Positions 32,992 through 41,640 of a stretch of 64,000 bases of DNA are shown one piece after another (the stretch's first letter is position 1; every line of letters starts with the position of its first letter). Below the pieces are notes generated by a model, which saw nothing but the letters and a program-made list of their open reading frames with translations, was not told the origin of the DNA and searched no databases. A program made the translations under genes and the position numbers. Origin of the DNA: VXNF01 sp964291305 (lineage in GTDB: Bacteria > Actinomycetota > Acidimicrobiia > Acidimicrobiales > CATQHL01); NCBI GenBank assembly GCA_964291305.2, contig OZ219783.1, positions 930,001 to 994,000 of the forward strand, written 5' to 3'.

Positions 32992-33987
32992 TCACGCCGC
33001 AGTGGACTGCCCCATAGCCGACAGCGCCGTTTGCGCCAGCGCCGCGGCATCAGCGGGCGTGTGCATGACCGATGGCGTGACGATGCAGCGCATCCCTTCT
33101 GCTTCTACTACTGGTGCCAGCGAGGCGTCCGCCTCGTCGATCAAGAGGGTTCCGGCTAGCGGTGCGTAGAGCCTCGCTACCCCGACGACGCTGGCCTCGT
33201 GACCCAACTCGGACATAAGCCGGGCGGCCGGCCCTCGCAGCGCCAGGCCTGCCACTATCGGCGAGATGGCTACGCTCTCCTCCCGCCGTCGTTCAACCGC
33301 TCGTCGCACCTCGTCTAGGGCCAGCAGCGGGCCGATGGAAACGATTGGGTTGGACGGGGCGATGATTAACGCCGTTGCGGTGGTAATAGCGTCCAGGACG
33401 CCCGGGGCGGGGCGTGCCTCGCTGGCCCCGGTGAAGCGCACCGCCAGAACCTCCACTGCATGCTTCAACCCCACGAAATATTCCTGGAAGCCGATCTCCT
33501 CAGCGTCCGCCGTGGGGTCGCCGTCGGCGGAGTGACGGATTGTGACGCGGGTCCGCAACCGGTCGTCAGTGACCGGAAGCAGCCGCACCTTGATGCCCCA
33601 GCGTTCGCTCAGCTCAGCGGTTACGACCGACAGTGAGGCCCCCTCGGCGAGGCGCTGCGTGCGGTACAAGTGCGTTCCCAGATCGCGGTCACCCAAAGCG
33701 AACCAGCTCTGGCCACCGAGTTGTCCCAGAGTCTCCAGCACGCGCCAAGACTCGTCGCGCAGCCCCCAGCCCGTCTCAGGATTCAGTTCTCCTGCAAGGC
33801 CGTAGGTAATGGTGTCGAGGTCGGGGCTGATATGCAGGCCGTGCAGCACTAGGTCGTCGCCGCAGTTCACGATTGCGGTCACCGCGGTCGGCTCGCACAC
33901 TCGGACCAGTCCGCTCAAGAGGCGAGCCGCGCCGTATCCGCCTGCCAGGACGGTGACTTGGGGAGCCGGCGGATCTGGTGGCAGCAT
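32992..33987 (-). CDS. cofD: 2-phospho-L-lactate/PEP transferase of F420 synthesis
   Basis: 331 residues (FbiA in mycobacteria). Transfers the phospho-lactyl or phosphoenolpyruvyl unit to FO. Typical opening VTVLAGGYGAARLLSGLV, then VNCGDDLVLHGLHISPDLDT and ITYGLAG, with DTxxY-like motif; SNPIVSIGPLL is also characteristic. With cofE it forms the committed F420 branch, supporting an actinobacterial host that uses F420. Its start lies 23 bp from the proposed start of the divergent glycosyltransferase. Confidence 0.93.
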   Translation of the reverse strand: MLPPDPPAPQVTVLAGGYGAARLLSGLVRVCEPTAVTAIVNCGDDLVLHGLHISPDLDTITYGLAGELNPETGWGLRDESWRVLETLGQLGGQSWFALGDRDLGTHLYRTQRLAEGASLSVVTAELSERWGIKVRLLPVTDDRLRTRVTIRHSADGDPTADAEEIGFQEYFVGLKHAVEVLAVRFTGASEARPAPGVLDAITTATALIIAPSNPIVSIGPLLALDEVRRAVERRREESVAISPIVAGLALRGPAARLMSELGHEASVVGVARLYAPLAGTLLIDEADASLAPVVEAEGMRCIVTPSVMHTPADAAALAQTALSAMGQSTAA

Positions 33988-34010
33988 TGCCCTCCCGGCC
34001 CTCCTGTGCC

Positions 34011-37000
34011 ATGCGCCGAGGATACCCTCGCACCTTAGTGGTATTACCCGATGACCCCGCCGTGACCACCGAGCGCCTCGGCAGAATCGGTCCGCCGGTT
34101 TGCGCCATCGTGGTCGCCCATGACCCGGGGGATTGGTTCGAGGAGACGTTGGCGTCTTTGCGAGACCAGGACTACTCCGCGCTTTCGGTGACTGTTGTGG
34201 ACGCTGCCACCGAGCGTGGGCGCGCCGAGACTGCCCATTCAGAGCTAGTCCAGCGGGTGGCTGCGTTGCTCCCCGCAGCCAACGTCATAACAGCTGAGGG
34301 CAGCGCCGGTTTCGGCCCAGCAGTGAATGCAGCTGCTCGCGTGATCCTCGGGCACGCGCAACCGGGCGCCCGCGAGGCCAGGGCTACGCCCACCGCTATC
34401 GCCAGATCGGCCGACGGTGGGGACGCCGCCTTCCTGCTGATCTGCGGTGACGATGTGGCCCTAGCACCGAATGCGGTAGCGGTCCTAGTAGATGAAGCTG
34501 TGCGCCGTCGAGCGGCCGTGGCGGGCCCCAAGCTGGTTGATTGGGATAACTCTGGGTTCCTGCAGTGCGTGGGACTCTCCGCCGATCGTATGGGTGTCCC
34601 GGTGCCGCTGGTCACCGAGGGTGAGTACGACCAGGGCCAACACGATGAGATCAAGTCGGTGCTTGCCGTTCCCAGCGCCTGCATGCTGATCCGCGCTCGG
34701 GCCTTTAGTCGGCTTGGCGGTTTTGACGGGTCTATGAACTTCTACGGCGAGGATCTGGATCTGTGTCGGCGCACCAATCTGGCTGGCGAGACGGTCCTGG
34801 TAGTGCCCACGGCGAGGGTCCGCCGGCTGAGCCGGCAGTCTGGGCGACGCCAGCGGCGCGATCCCGAACGGCTGGCATTTAGGCACCAGCTTCGCTCGGT
34901 GCTGGTCTGTACCCGCGCCTCCCGGCTGGCCGGTGAGCTTGTGCTACTGATTGCCCTCACAACTCTGGAGGCGGCTCTAGCTCTGCTGACCGGTCATTTT
35001 CGCCGGGCCTCGGCTCTGATAGGCGCTTGGCTGTGGAATCTGCTGGGGCTGGCAGGGATTCTGGGCCGGAGGCGCTTGCTCCGAGACTCTCCGGGTTTTA
35101 CCCAGACCGATCGCCTCACTTACCGTGGCTACGTTTCGCTGACGCGTTTTGCTGGCCGACTACTGCGCAGTGACGCCGCCATCGAAGGCACCGGCGTGTT
35201 ATGGGGTCGGCGTCGACGCTTGCGTGATGCTGCTCGGGACACTTCGTTCCAGGGAGCGGCCGCCGCCTGGATCATCATTGGGGTGATCTTCATTTTTGGC
35301 AGCCGACATCTACTAACTCGGGGTATACCGATCTTCGGCGAGATCTCGCTGCTGGGAGACTCTCCGGGGGAGTTGTTTGCTGCCTGGACTAGCAACTGGC
35401 GGGAGGCGGGCCTGGGATCCGACGGCCCGTCGCCGACTGCCAACGCCATTTTGGGTTTCGCTGGGTCACTGCTGTTGGGGGCAATGGGGTTGACCCGCAC
35501 GGTTCTGCTGCTGGGTCTGGTTCCCTTCGGGGCGGTCGGGCTCTGGCGGTTGCTCGCCACGACGGGAAGCCGCCGTGCGCAGATCGTGGGCGTGGTGGCA
35601 TTTTTCGCCATGCCCCTGCCGTACAACGCCCTGGCCAACGGGGTCTGGAGCGCGCTGGCCATCTATGGCACCTTGCCGTGGCTCTGTCTCTGGCTAGCCC
35701 GTGTCCTAGGGCCGGTGGGCGCTAACGAGACGGCGCCGACGGCCAGCATTTGGGTCTCGACGTTAATGACGGGGATCCTGCTGGCTCTTGTCAGCGCATT
35801 CGTGCCGGTGGCGCCTGTGATGCTGCTGCTGTTGGTGGCGGCGCTGCTCCTCGGTGGCCTGCTAGTAGGTTCAACCCGCCGAGTGCTGCCTTTGCTAGCT
35901 ACCGCGGCCGGCGGGCTGGTCGTGGCTTGGCTTCTTAACTGGCCGGCCGCGCCTACCTCACTGGCCGAGCTGTTCTCCTCGGCCAGAGCGCGGCCTAGTT
36001 CTGCCAGTGGTCTGAGCTTGGCGGAAATGTTTAGATTCGCTAGCGGTTCGGCTCTTGCTAGCAGCCTGGTCTGGGGACTGGTGGCCGTGGCGGCCATCGC
36101 GTTATTCGTAGCTAGAGAGACCCGCTTCGTCTGGGTTGTGCGGGCGTGGTGCCTAATGCTTGCGTCGTTGCTGCTAGCGCTCGCCGCGGAACACGATTGG
36201 AGTCCCTGGGATCTGCCGCGCCCGGAGGTGCTGTTGGCGCCGGCCGCCTTTGGTGTGGCGTTAGCAATCGCCGTCGGATCTGCCGAGGGGTCTGTGGTGC
36301 GCGGCGGTGAGCGTTCGCGCCGCTGGCTGCTGACGATGGCGGGACTGGCGGCGTTGATCGTGGGCAGCGTCCCGGCGTTGGCCTTAACCCTCGATGGCCG
36401 GTGGGGCACGCCGAGGGGCGATTTCAGGACCTCGCTGGCGGAGGTCGAGGCCGAATCTCGTCTGGGCGCCTTCAGGATCTTATGGGTGGGCCATTCCGAC
36501 GTGCTTCCCGTAGGCGGATGGGCATTAGCTGATGGCCTAGTGTTCGCTACGTCTACCTCGGTGCCGCCCGAGGTGGGCTTGCAGTGGCCCGGCAGCCGCC
36601 CACCGGAGGCCAAGCGACTGCGCAACATCTGGTTGGACGCCATGGCGGGACGGACCGATCACATGGGGGAGCGGTTGGCATCGCTGGGTGTGCGCTACGT
36701 GGTGGTGATGGAGCGAATCGCCCCGGAGCCTTTCGGAGACTTAGTAGCACCGGTGCCTCCGAGGGTCCATGAACGTCTCGGTACCCAGTTCGACCTCGAG
36801 CGGCGAGAGTCTCGCGGTGGCGTGTCAGTTTTCCGCAACATCTCCTGGCGTCCGTCGCGACTGCTGCTTGCGGGTACCGGCGAGGTGACATCCGCTGAGG
36901 TTGCCGCGGCGACAACGCTGGCTTTACCCAACTTCGAACCGCCGGCGACAGCGCGGGGCACCCTGCCCGCGGAGTCGACGCTCTACCTGGCCGATGCTGC

Positions 37001-37292
37001 GGAGGACTGGGTGCTCTACGTGGGCGGTAGCAGAGTCGAACCCGAACCGGCGCTCGGCTGGGCGCAGAGCTTCTCAACCGGTAGCGGGGGAGAGGCAGTG
37101 CTGCGCCACGAGTCATCTGCGGCAAACGTGAGGCGCCCGATCTTGTGGGCCCTAGCGGTGACCCTGGCCTTACTGGCGGCGCTCCGGCGGCGGATCGCTG
37201 GTTCCCCAGCCACGGCGGAGGACTCCGAAAGACGACGCGCCGCCGACCGGGTGGTCTCGGCTCTGCTGGCTCGTGCCCGCCGAGGTTCGTGA
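34011..37292 (+). CDS. Family 2 glycosyltransferase fused to a large multi-pass membrane domain
   Basis: About 1,093 residues. GT2 domain first (VCAIVVAHDPGDWFEETLAS; LICGDDVALAPNAV with the DxD-like pair; FYGEDLDLCRR with the ED catalytic motif), then about a dozen hydrophobic segments (~300-800) and an extracytoplasmic tail with a final transmembrane helix and basic C-terminus. Such proteins accompany DUF5719 genes in actinobacteria and are presumed to build surface glycans. Start is uncertain: ATG 33978 overlaps cofD, ATG 34011 is given here, GTG 34062 sits closest to the conserved domain. The next gene starts 1 bp after the stop. Confidence 0.88.
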   Translation: MRRGYPRTLVVLPDDPAVTTERLGRIGPPVCAIVVAHDPGDWFEETLASLRDQDYSALSVTVVDAATERGRAETAHSELVQRVAALLPAANVITAEGSAGFGPAVNAAARVILGHAQPGAREARATPTAIARSADGGDAAFLLICGDDVALAPNAVAVLVDEAVRRRAAVAGPKLVDWDNSGFLQCVGLSADRMGVPVPLVTEGEYDQGQHDEIKSVLAVPSACMLIRARAFSRLGGFDGSMNFYGEDLDLCRRTNLAGETVLVVPTARVRRLSRQSGRRQRRDPERLAFRHQLRSVLVCTRASRLAGELVLLIALTTLEAALALLTGHFRRASALIGAWLWNLLGLAGILGRRRLLRDSPGFTQTDRLTYRGYVSLTRFAGRLLRSDAAIEGTGVLWGRRRRLRDAARDTSFQGAAAAWIIIGVIFIFGSRHLLTRGIPIFGEISLLGDSPGELFAAWTSNWREAGLGSDGPSPTANAILGFAGSLLLGAMGLTRTVLLLGLVPFGAVGLWRLLATTGSRRAQIVGVVAFFAMPLPYNALANGVWSALAIYGTLPWLCLWLARVLGPVGANETAPTASIWVSTLMTGILLALVSAFVPVAPVMLLLLVAALLLGGLLVGSTRRVLPLLATAAGGLVVAWLLNWPAAPTSLAELFSSARARPSSASGLSLAEMFRFASGSALASSLVWGLVAVAAIALFVARETRFVWVVRAWCLMLASLLLALAAEHDWSPWDLPRPEVLLAPAAFGVALAIAVGSAEGSVVRGGERSRRWLLTMAGLAALIVGSVPALALTLDGRWGTPRGDFRTSLAEVEAESRLGAFRILWVGHSDVLPVGGWALADGLVFATSTSVPPEVGLQWPGSRPPEAKRLRNIWLDAMAGRTDHMGERLASLGVRYVVVMERIAPEPFGDLVAPVPPRVHERLGTQFDLERRESRGGVSVFRNISWRPSRLLLAGTGEVTSAEVAAATTLALPNFEPPATARGTLPAESTLYLADAAEDWVLYVGGSRVEPEPALGWAQSFSTGSGGEAVLRHESSAANVRRPILWALAVTLALLAALRRRIAGSPATAEDSERRRAADRVVSALLARARRGS

Positions 37293-37293
37293 C

Positions 37294-38949
37294 GTGCGCT
37301 GGCCGGCGATCATTGCCCTAGCGGTAGCCGTAGCGGCACTTGCCGTAGCCAACTGGTCGGCGCGGGGTACCAGCGAGGAGTCCCCGGCGGTGACCTCCGA
37401 ATATCGTCTGGGGACTGCGCCCGAATGGTGGCCGCGGGCTGCCAGTGAGGAGTCTCCGGCGGTTACCGCCGACCCCATAAGCGCGGCCTACTCTTCCATT
37501 CAGGGCGACACCTGGTTCTGCGCCGGCGGCGTGGGCGGTACTGGTGGGTCGCGGCAACAGGTCGCCATCTTGAACACCTCTGACGACGAGCTACGGGGCA
37601 CTGTGCGTCTGTTCCCTGCAGTGCCACTGGGAGGGTGGTCCCAACAGTGGCCCTCAAGCACGGTCGAGGTCGTTGTCGAACCGGCTACCCGTCTTGACTT
37701 CGACCCGCTGGCCACAGCCATCCAGCTGGCGCCGGAGCTAGCGGGTTTTGCTGAAGTGTTTGTAGCGGCAGAGGTTCGTCTGCATACCCCTGGAGGCATA
37801 GTGGCTCATGAGGTCGCAACCCCTGCTGGCGGCGATGCAAGCCTCTGTATCACCACCGCCTCGCCGGAATGGCACTTCGCCGCAGCTAGCACCCGACGCG
37901 ACGCCCGAGCGCGCCTCTCTCTACTGAATCCCTTCTCCGACGACGCGGTCGTAGACCTCAGCTTTGCCGCCGACGATGGCGCCCGACAGCCAGTGGCGTA
38001 TCAGGGAGTGGTGGTGCCAGCTAACGCCCTAGTGGTGTTGGACCTTGGCAGCGAGGTGACCCGAAGGCAGCAGGTTGCTTTCTCGGTGCTGGCGCGCAAC
38101 GGCAATGTGCTGGCGTCTATCTTGCAGAGCTTCAATGGCGAACTGGGTCTTTCGGGGGTATCGCTGCGGGCTGGCGTGCCCACCGGCGCCGAGCAATGGT
38201 TGTTCCCCCTGGGGACGGCGGGCGCCAGTTCGGGTGCCGTCAACTCTTTTGTGGTCTACAACCCCGGCAGCGCTGAGGCCAGGGTAGACCTCACCGTGGA
38301 ACTGGACGCGACCCTGGGGGCCCGCGGTGTTCCGCCGTTCGAACTTACCGTTCCGCCAGGTCGGCGCATTGAGGTGTTCTTCGGCCCGCCGGCCGAGACC
38401 GGCGCGCACCCGCTGTCGGGGAACTCTGTTGTAGAGGCCGCCACTCGGGTGGTGGCGAGCGAGCGGTACTGGGTAAGCGTGCGATCGTTCAACGGAGTGC
38501 CGGTAGTCAGCGAGCGGGTGTTGAGCCTTGAGGCCGGAAATGCGCTGCAGGAGGTTTCGATCCTGGCGGGTCGAGCCGCCAGCGCTCGGCGAGGCACGTT
38601 CCTGCTAACAGACGCCGAGGAGGACCGAGACCAACCAGCACTAGACCACGTAGCGAGAAACCTAGTAGCGATCGTCAATCCTTCACTGGAGACCATCAGC
38701 AGCGTTTCCCTGCAGGCACTCACCGGAGCTGGCTGGGGGAGCTTGGACGAACTGAGCGATGTCGAGATTCGGCCGCGCCAGCGGCTGCTGCTGGATCTCT
38801 CTAACCGCCTGCCGTCAGATTCGCTGTTGTTGCACTTCAGCGCCTCCGAGCCGCTGGTGGTCTCGGGAGCTAGAGCTGGTGGAGTCGGGGCGTTGGAGGC
38901 TGTCCCCGAACTGGAGTCGGTAGCCCAACTCGATCGGCTGTTGTTCTAA
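37294..38949 (+). CDS. DUF5719 family secreted/anchored protein
   Basis: About 551 residues from GTG 37294, directly after the glycosyltransferase stop. One N-terminal membrane segment (WPAIIALAVAVAALAVANW) acts as signal-anchor. A duplicated linker follows: (T/A)SEESPAVT appears twice 24 residues apart. The remainder is beta-rich with repeated units such as VAILNTSDDELRGTVRL, RLSLLNPFSDDAVVDLSF and FVVYNPGSAEARVDLTVEL, resembling Ig-like domains. Role unknown; constant pairing with the GT2 membrane protein suggests extracytoplasmic help in glycan export or attachment. Confidence 0.82.
   Translation: MRWPAIIALAVAVAALAVANWSARGTSEESPAVTSEYRLGTAPEWWPRAASEESPAVTADPISAAYSSIQGDTWFCAGGVGGTGGSRQQVAILNTSDDELRGTVRLFPAVPLGGWSQQWPSSTVEVVVEPATRLDFDPLATAIQLAPELAGFAEVFVAAEVRLHTPGGIVAHEVATPAGGDASLCITTASPEWHFAAASTRRDARARLSLLNPFSDDAVVDLSFAADDGARQPVAYQGVVVPANALVVLDLGSEVTRRQQVAFSVLARNGNVLASILQSFNGELGLSGVSLRAGVPTGAEQWLFPLGTAGASSGAVNSFVVYNPGSAEARVDLTVELDATLGARGVPPFELTVPPGRRIEVFFGPPAETGAHPLSGNSVVEAATRVVASERYWVSVRSFNGVPVVSERVLSLEAGNALQEVSILAGRAASARRGTFLLTDAEEDRDQPALDHVARNLVAIVNPSLETISSVSLQALTGAGWGSLDELSDVEIRPRQRLLLDLSNRLPSDSLLLHFSASEPLVVSGARAGGVGALEAVPELESVAQLDRLLF
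37371..37480 (+). repeat. 72-bp imperfect tandem repeat inside the DUF5719 gene
   Basis: CAG(C/T)GAGGAGTC(C/T)CCGGCGGT occurs at 37371 and 37443, a period of 72 bp (24 codons), in frame. Differences are mainly at third positions, so the duplication is older than the exact 159-bp one at 662. Confidence 0.75.
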
Positions 38950-39067
38950 GAGATCCGGGTCTGGTTCGCTCGCATCTAGCAATGTGACTAGTTTCACAGG
39001 TAACGGTCCGAACTCTGGTGGTCTCGGGCTGTCCGAAACTGCTCGATTGCACCTGAGAGGCAGGCCA

Positions 39068-41089
39068 GTGACCGCGTACCCGAAACTCTTTAGCGAGTGG
39101 CAAATCCGCAACACGACGGTTCCGAATCGCATCGTGTTTGCCCCGACCTGCCCTACCTGGGTAGCGGACCCCCGTGAGGGGATCTTTACCGATCAGGCGG
39201 TGGCCTACTACGAGGAGCGCGCCCGTTCGGGGCTCGGCATGATCATCATTGGCGGCACGATCATTCACCGCGAGGCGTTGTACTCGGAGTTGAACTTCCC
39301 GGGGCTCTGGAACGACGAGCAGATCGAGGGTTTTGCCAGAGTGGCCGAGGCGGTGCAGCGTCACGGCACCCGGCTGGTGACTCAACTATTGCACCCCGGC
39401 CTGCGGGCGACGAACGTGGTCAACAAGGATCCCGACTACGACCTGGATGCCGAGTGGTGGCACGTGGCCCCCAGTCAGATGCCACCGGGGGAATACCCCA
39501 ACGCTCCGATGCCTAAGGAAATCGAGCACCACGAGATTGCCGAGGTGCTGGAGGCTTACGGCAGCGCGGCTCGGCGGGCCGTAGAGGCTGGCCTAGACGG
39601 CGTTGAGTTTCATATGGCACACGGCTACTTGCCGTGGCAGTTCCTCTCCCCGTTGTACAACCACCGCAGCGATGACTGGGGCGGCTCATATGAAAACAGG
39701 CTGCGCTTCTCGCTGGAGGCTCTAGCCAACATCCGAGCCCAGGTAGGCGATGACAAGATCGTCGGTTACCGCATCAACTCCACCTCGTTTTGGCCCGGCG
39801 ATTTGGAGATGGACGACGTGAAGCAAATTGTGACCGATCTAGAAGTACAAGCCGACGTTGACTATGTGAACCTCTCAGCAGGCGTGCACCACTCGTTCAT
39901 CCACACTCCGATGACCTACGAGCCTGGCTGGGAACGCGGCTACACCAAGTCGGTGAAGCAGGTGTCTGCCAAGCCGGTTCTGCTGGTGGGGCGCATCACC
40001 AATCCCGAGATTGCCGAGGAGATCCTGCAGGCCGACGAGGCTGATGCCATCTTGCTAGCCCGTCAGTTGTTTGCCGACGAGAACTGGGCTCAGAAAGCGC
40101 GTGAGGGACGCCCAGAGGACATCCGCCGCTGCGTCGCGGCCAACTACTGCTGGCGCAGCGTCATCACCGGCGGGCGAGTGCAGTGCGTCTACAACCCCGT
40201 CGTGGGCCGGGAGCGCCAGTGGGGCGGTGGGGTTGAGCAGGTGGCCGACCCTCGCAAAGTTCTCGTAATCGGCGGGGGGCCGGCTGGCCTGGAGTACGCC
40301 CGTATTGCTGCTGCCCGCGGTCACAACGTCACCGTTGTGGAGCGCCAGGCCACCACCGGTGGCCACGTGCGCTGGCATGCCCAGTTGCCCAAACGCTCGG
40401 AGTATGGCCAGATAGCCGTGTGGCTGGCTGCCCAGGCCAGCGGCAACGGAGCCGTAATCCGCACCGGCCAGAACGTGGACGAAGACAACTTAGAGGCGCT
40501 GCTGGCAAGCGAGGCGCCGGACCACGTAGTTGTCGCCACCGGTTCGCACTACCGCAACGACGGCTGGCAGGGCCAGACAGCGGCGGCACTACCAGGCTGG
40601 GAGACGGGGAACTGCGTGACCTGGGTGGACGTGGCCACCGGCGCCGTGGACCCCTCGGGTTCGGTGATCGTGATTGACGATCTGCAGGACGCTATGGCCC
40701 CGCTCACCGCGGTCAAGCTGGCCAACGCTGGCTGCGATACCAAACTCGTGACCCGCTGGCCGATGATTGGCATGGAGACAATCCCCGAGGTGTACTACCT
40801 ATGGATACGCCAGCATCTCTACGAGTCGGGGGTTGAGGTATTGCCCGACCTTTTCGTGAAAGAGATAAAAGGCAACTCGGTGGAGTTCCTGAACGTCTAC
40901 GTCAATGAGCTGACGACGACACTGCGGGCCGATTGGATCGTGATGGCCACCGGTCGTCAGTCCAACAACAGCTTGTACCACGCCTTGGTAAGCCGCGAGG
41001 TCAGCGTGGAAATGATCGGCGACGCCATTGCGCCCCGCACCACCTATGAGGCCGTCTACGAGGGTCATCGCCAGGCGCGCAAGCTCTGA
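39068..41089 (+). CDS. Old-yellow-enzyme/trimethylamine dehydrogenase-like Fe-S flavoprotein
   Basis: 673 residues from GTG 39068 (SD-like GAGAGGCAG upstream). N-terminal FMN TIM barrel (NRIVFAPTCPTW; FHMAHGYLPWQFLSPLYNHR, then DDWGGSYENR), Fe-S linker, then FAD/NAD(P) domains (VLVIGGGPAGLEYARIAAA). The class includes 2,4-dienoyl-CoA reductase, trimethylamine dehydrogenase and N-methylproline/dimethylglycine demethylases. The Fe-S motif reads RRCVAANYCW and then 10 residues to QC, i.e. C-x5-C-x11-C; the second Cys of the usual CxxC is Ala. Oxidative N-demethylation of a methylated amine is plausible but unproved. Stands alone on its strand. Confidence 0.87.
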   Translation: MTAYPKLFSEWQIRNTTVPNRIVFAPTCPTWVADPREGIFTDQAVAYYEERARSGLGMIIIGGTIIHREALYSELNFPGLWNDEQIEGFARVAEAVQRHGTRLVTQLLHPGLRATNVVNKDPDYDLDAEWWHVAPSQMPPGEYPNAPMPKEIEHHEIAEVLEAYGSAARRAVEAGLDGVEFHMAHGYLPWQFLSPLYNHRSDDWGGSYENRLRFSLEALANIRAQVGDDKIVGYRINSTSFWPGDLEMDDVKQIVTDLEVQADVDYVNLSAGVHHSFIHTPMTYEPGWERGYTKSVKQVSAKPVLLVGRITNPEIAEEILQADEADAILLARQLFADENWAQKAREGRPEDIRRCVAANYCWRSVITGGRVQCVYNPVVGRERQWGGGVEQVADPRKVLVIGGGPAGLEYARIAAARGHNVTVVERQATTGGHVRWHAQLPKRSEYGQIAVWLAAQASGNGAVIRTGQNVDEDNLEALLASEAPDHVVVATGSHYRNDGWQGQTAAALPGWETGNCVTWVDVATGAVDPSGSVIVIDDLQDAMAPLTAVKLANAGCDTKLVTRWPMIGMETIPEVYYLWIRQHLYESGVEVLPDLFVKEIKGNSVEFLNVYVNELTTTLRADWIVMATGRQSNNSLYHALVSREVSVEMIGDAIAPRTTYEAVYEGHRQARKL

Positions 41090-41104
41090 GCCTCAGCGAG
41101 GCTC
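41088..41104. terminator. Hairpin between convergent genes (possible bidirectional terminator)
   Basis: GAGCCTC-AGC-GAGGCTC is a perfect 7-bp stem that begins in the flavoprotein's stop codon, 11 bp before the end of the convergent thioredoxin-like gene. There is no T-run. Position and stability favour a transcription barrier. Confidence 0.4.
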
Positions 41105-41115
41105 TCTAGGGTCGC

Positions 41116-41640
41116 TCAGCTTTCGGGGGCTAGCGCCCGCTGCACCGAGGCGATGTCTCGAGCAGTTGGCGGTCCCAGAATCCAAGCCTGCACCGTCCCG
41201 TGGCGGTCAGCCACCAAGGTGAAAGGGACGGCATCCACCCCGTAGGAGTCGTGCAACTGACGGTGTCTATCGGCGTCCACCTCGACGACTTCGACATCAG
41301 CCCCCGACAGCGGCTCGAGTCGTTCCAGTGCCGAACTGCACTCGCGGCATGAGCTTTCAGTGAGCACTGCCACCAGCCACTGCTTCTTGCCCTCGCCGAC
41401 GCCAGCGCGAACAAATGCCTCCCGCTCCAGGCTTATAGGTATGTCTGGCGAAGCTAATACGCCGCGCCAGCGGCCACGCCGGCGGGAAGCCACGAGCGCT
41501 ACGAGGCAGGCAACCGCCCCCAGGATTAGGGCCAGAGGAGCGAAGCGCACCGGCGATGGGTCTTGCGGGCGGGCGGGTTCAGTTGGCTGGTAAGTCCGCT
41601 CCGGAAGCGGCCACCAGCGGTGTCTCCGCGGCCGAGCCAT
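41116..41640 (-). CDS. Membrane-anchored thioredoxin-like protein
   Basis: 174 residues if started at ATG 41640, which overlaps the ftsH end by 62 bp with a GGAAG SD-like site; GTG 41550 gives 144 residues and no overlap. One transmembrane segment (FAPLALILGAVACLVALVAS), then a thioredoxin fold: WLVAVLTESSCRECSSALERL has the active-site CREC, followed by VEVVEVDADRH, YGVDAVPFTLVADRHG with the cis-Pro. Likely disulfide exchange or reduction outside the membrane. Adjacent to ftsH, a common placement for thioredoxin-like proteins in this group. Confidence 0.82.
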   Translation of the reverse strand: MARPRRHRWWPLPERTYQPTEPARPQDPSPVRFAPLALILGAVACLVALVASRRRGRWRGVLASPDIPISLEREAFVRAGVGEGKKQWLVAVLTESSCRECSSALERLEPLSGADVEVVEVDADRHRQLHDSYGVDAVPFTLVADRHGTVQAWILGPPTARDIASVQRALAPES

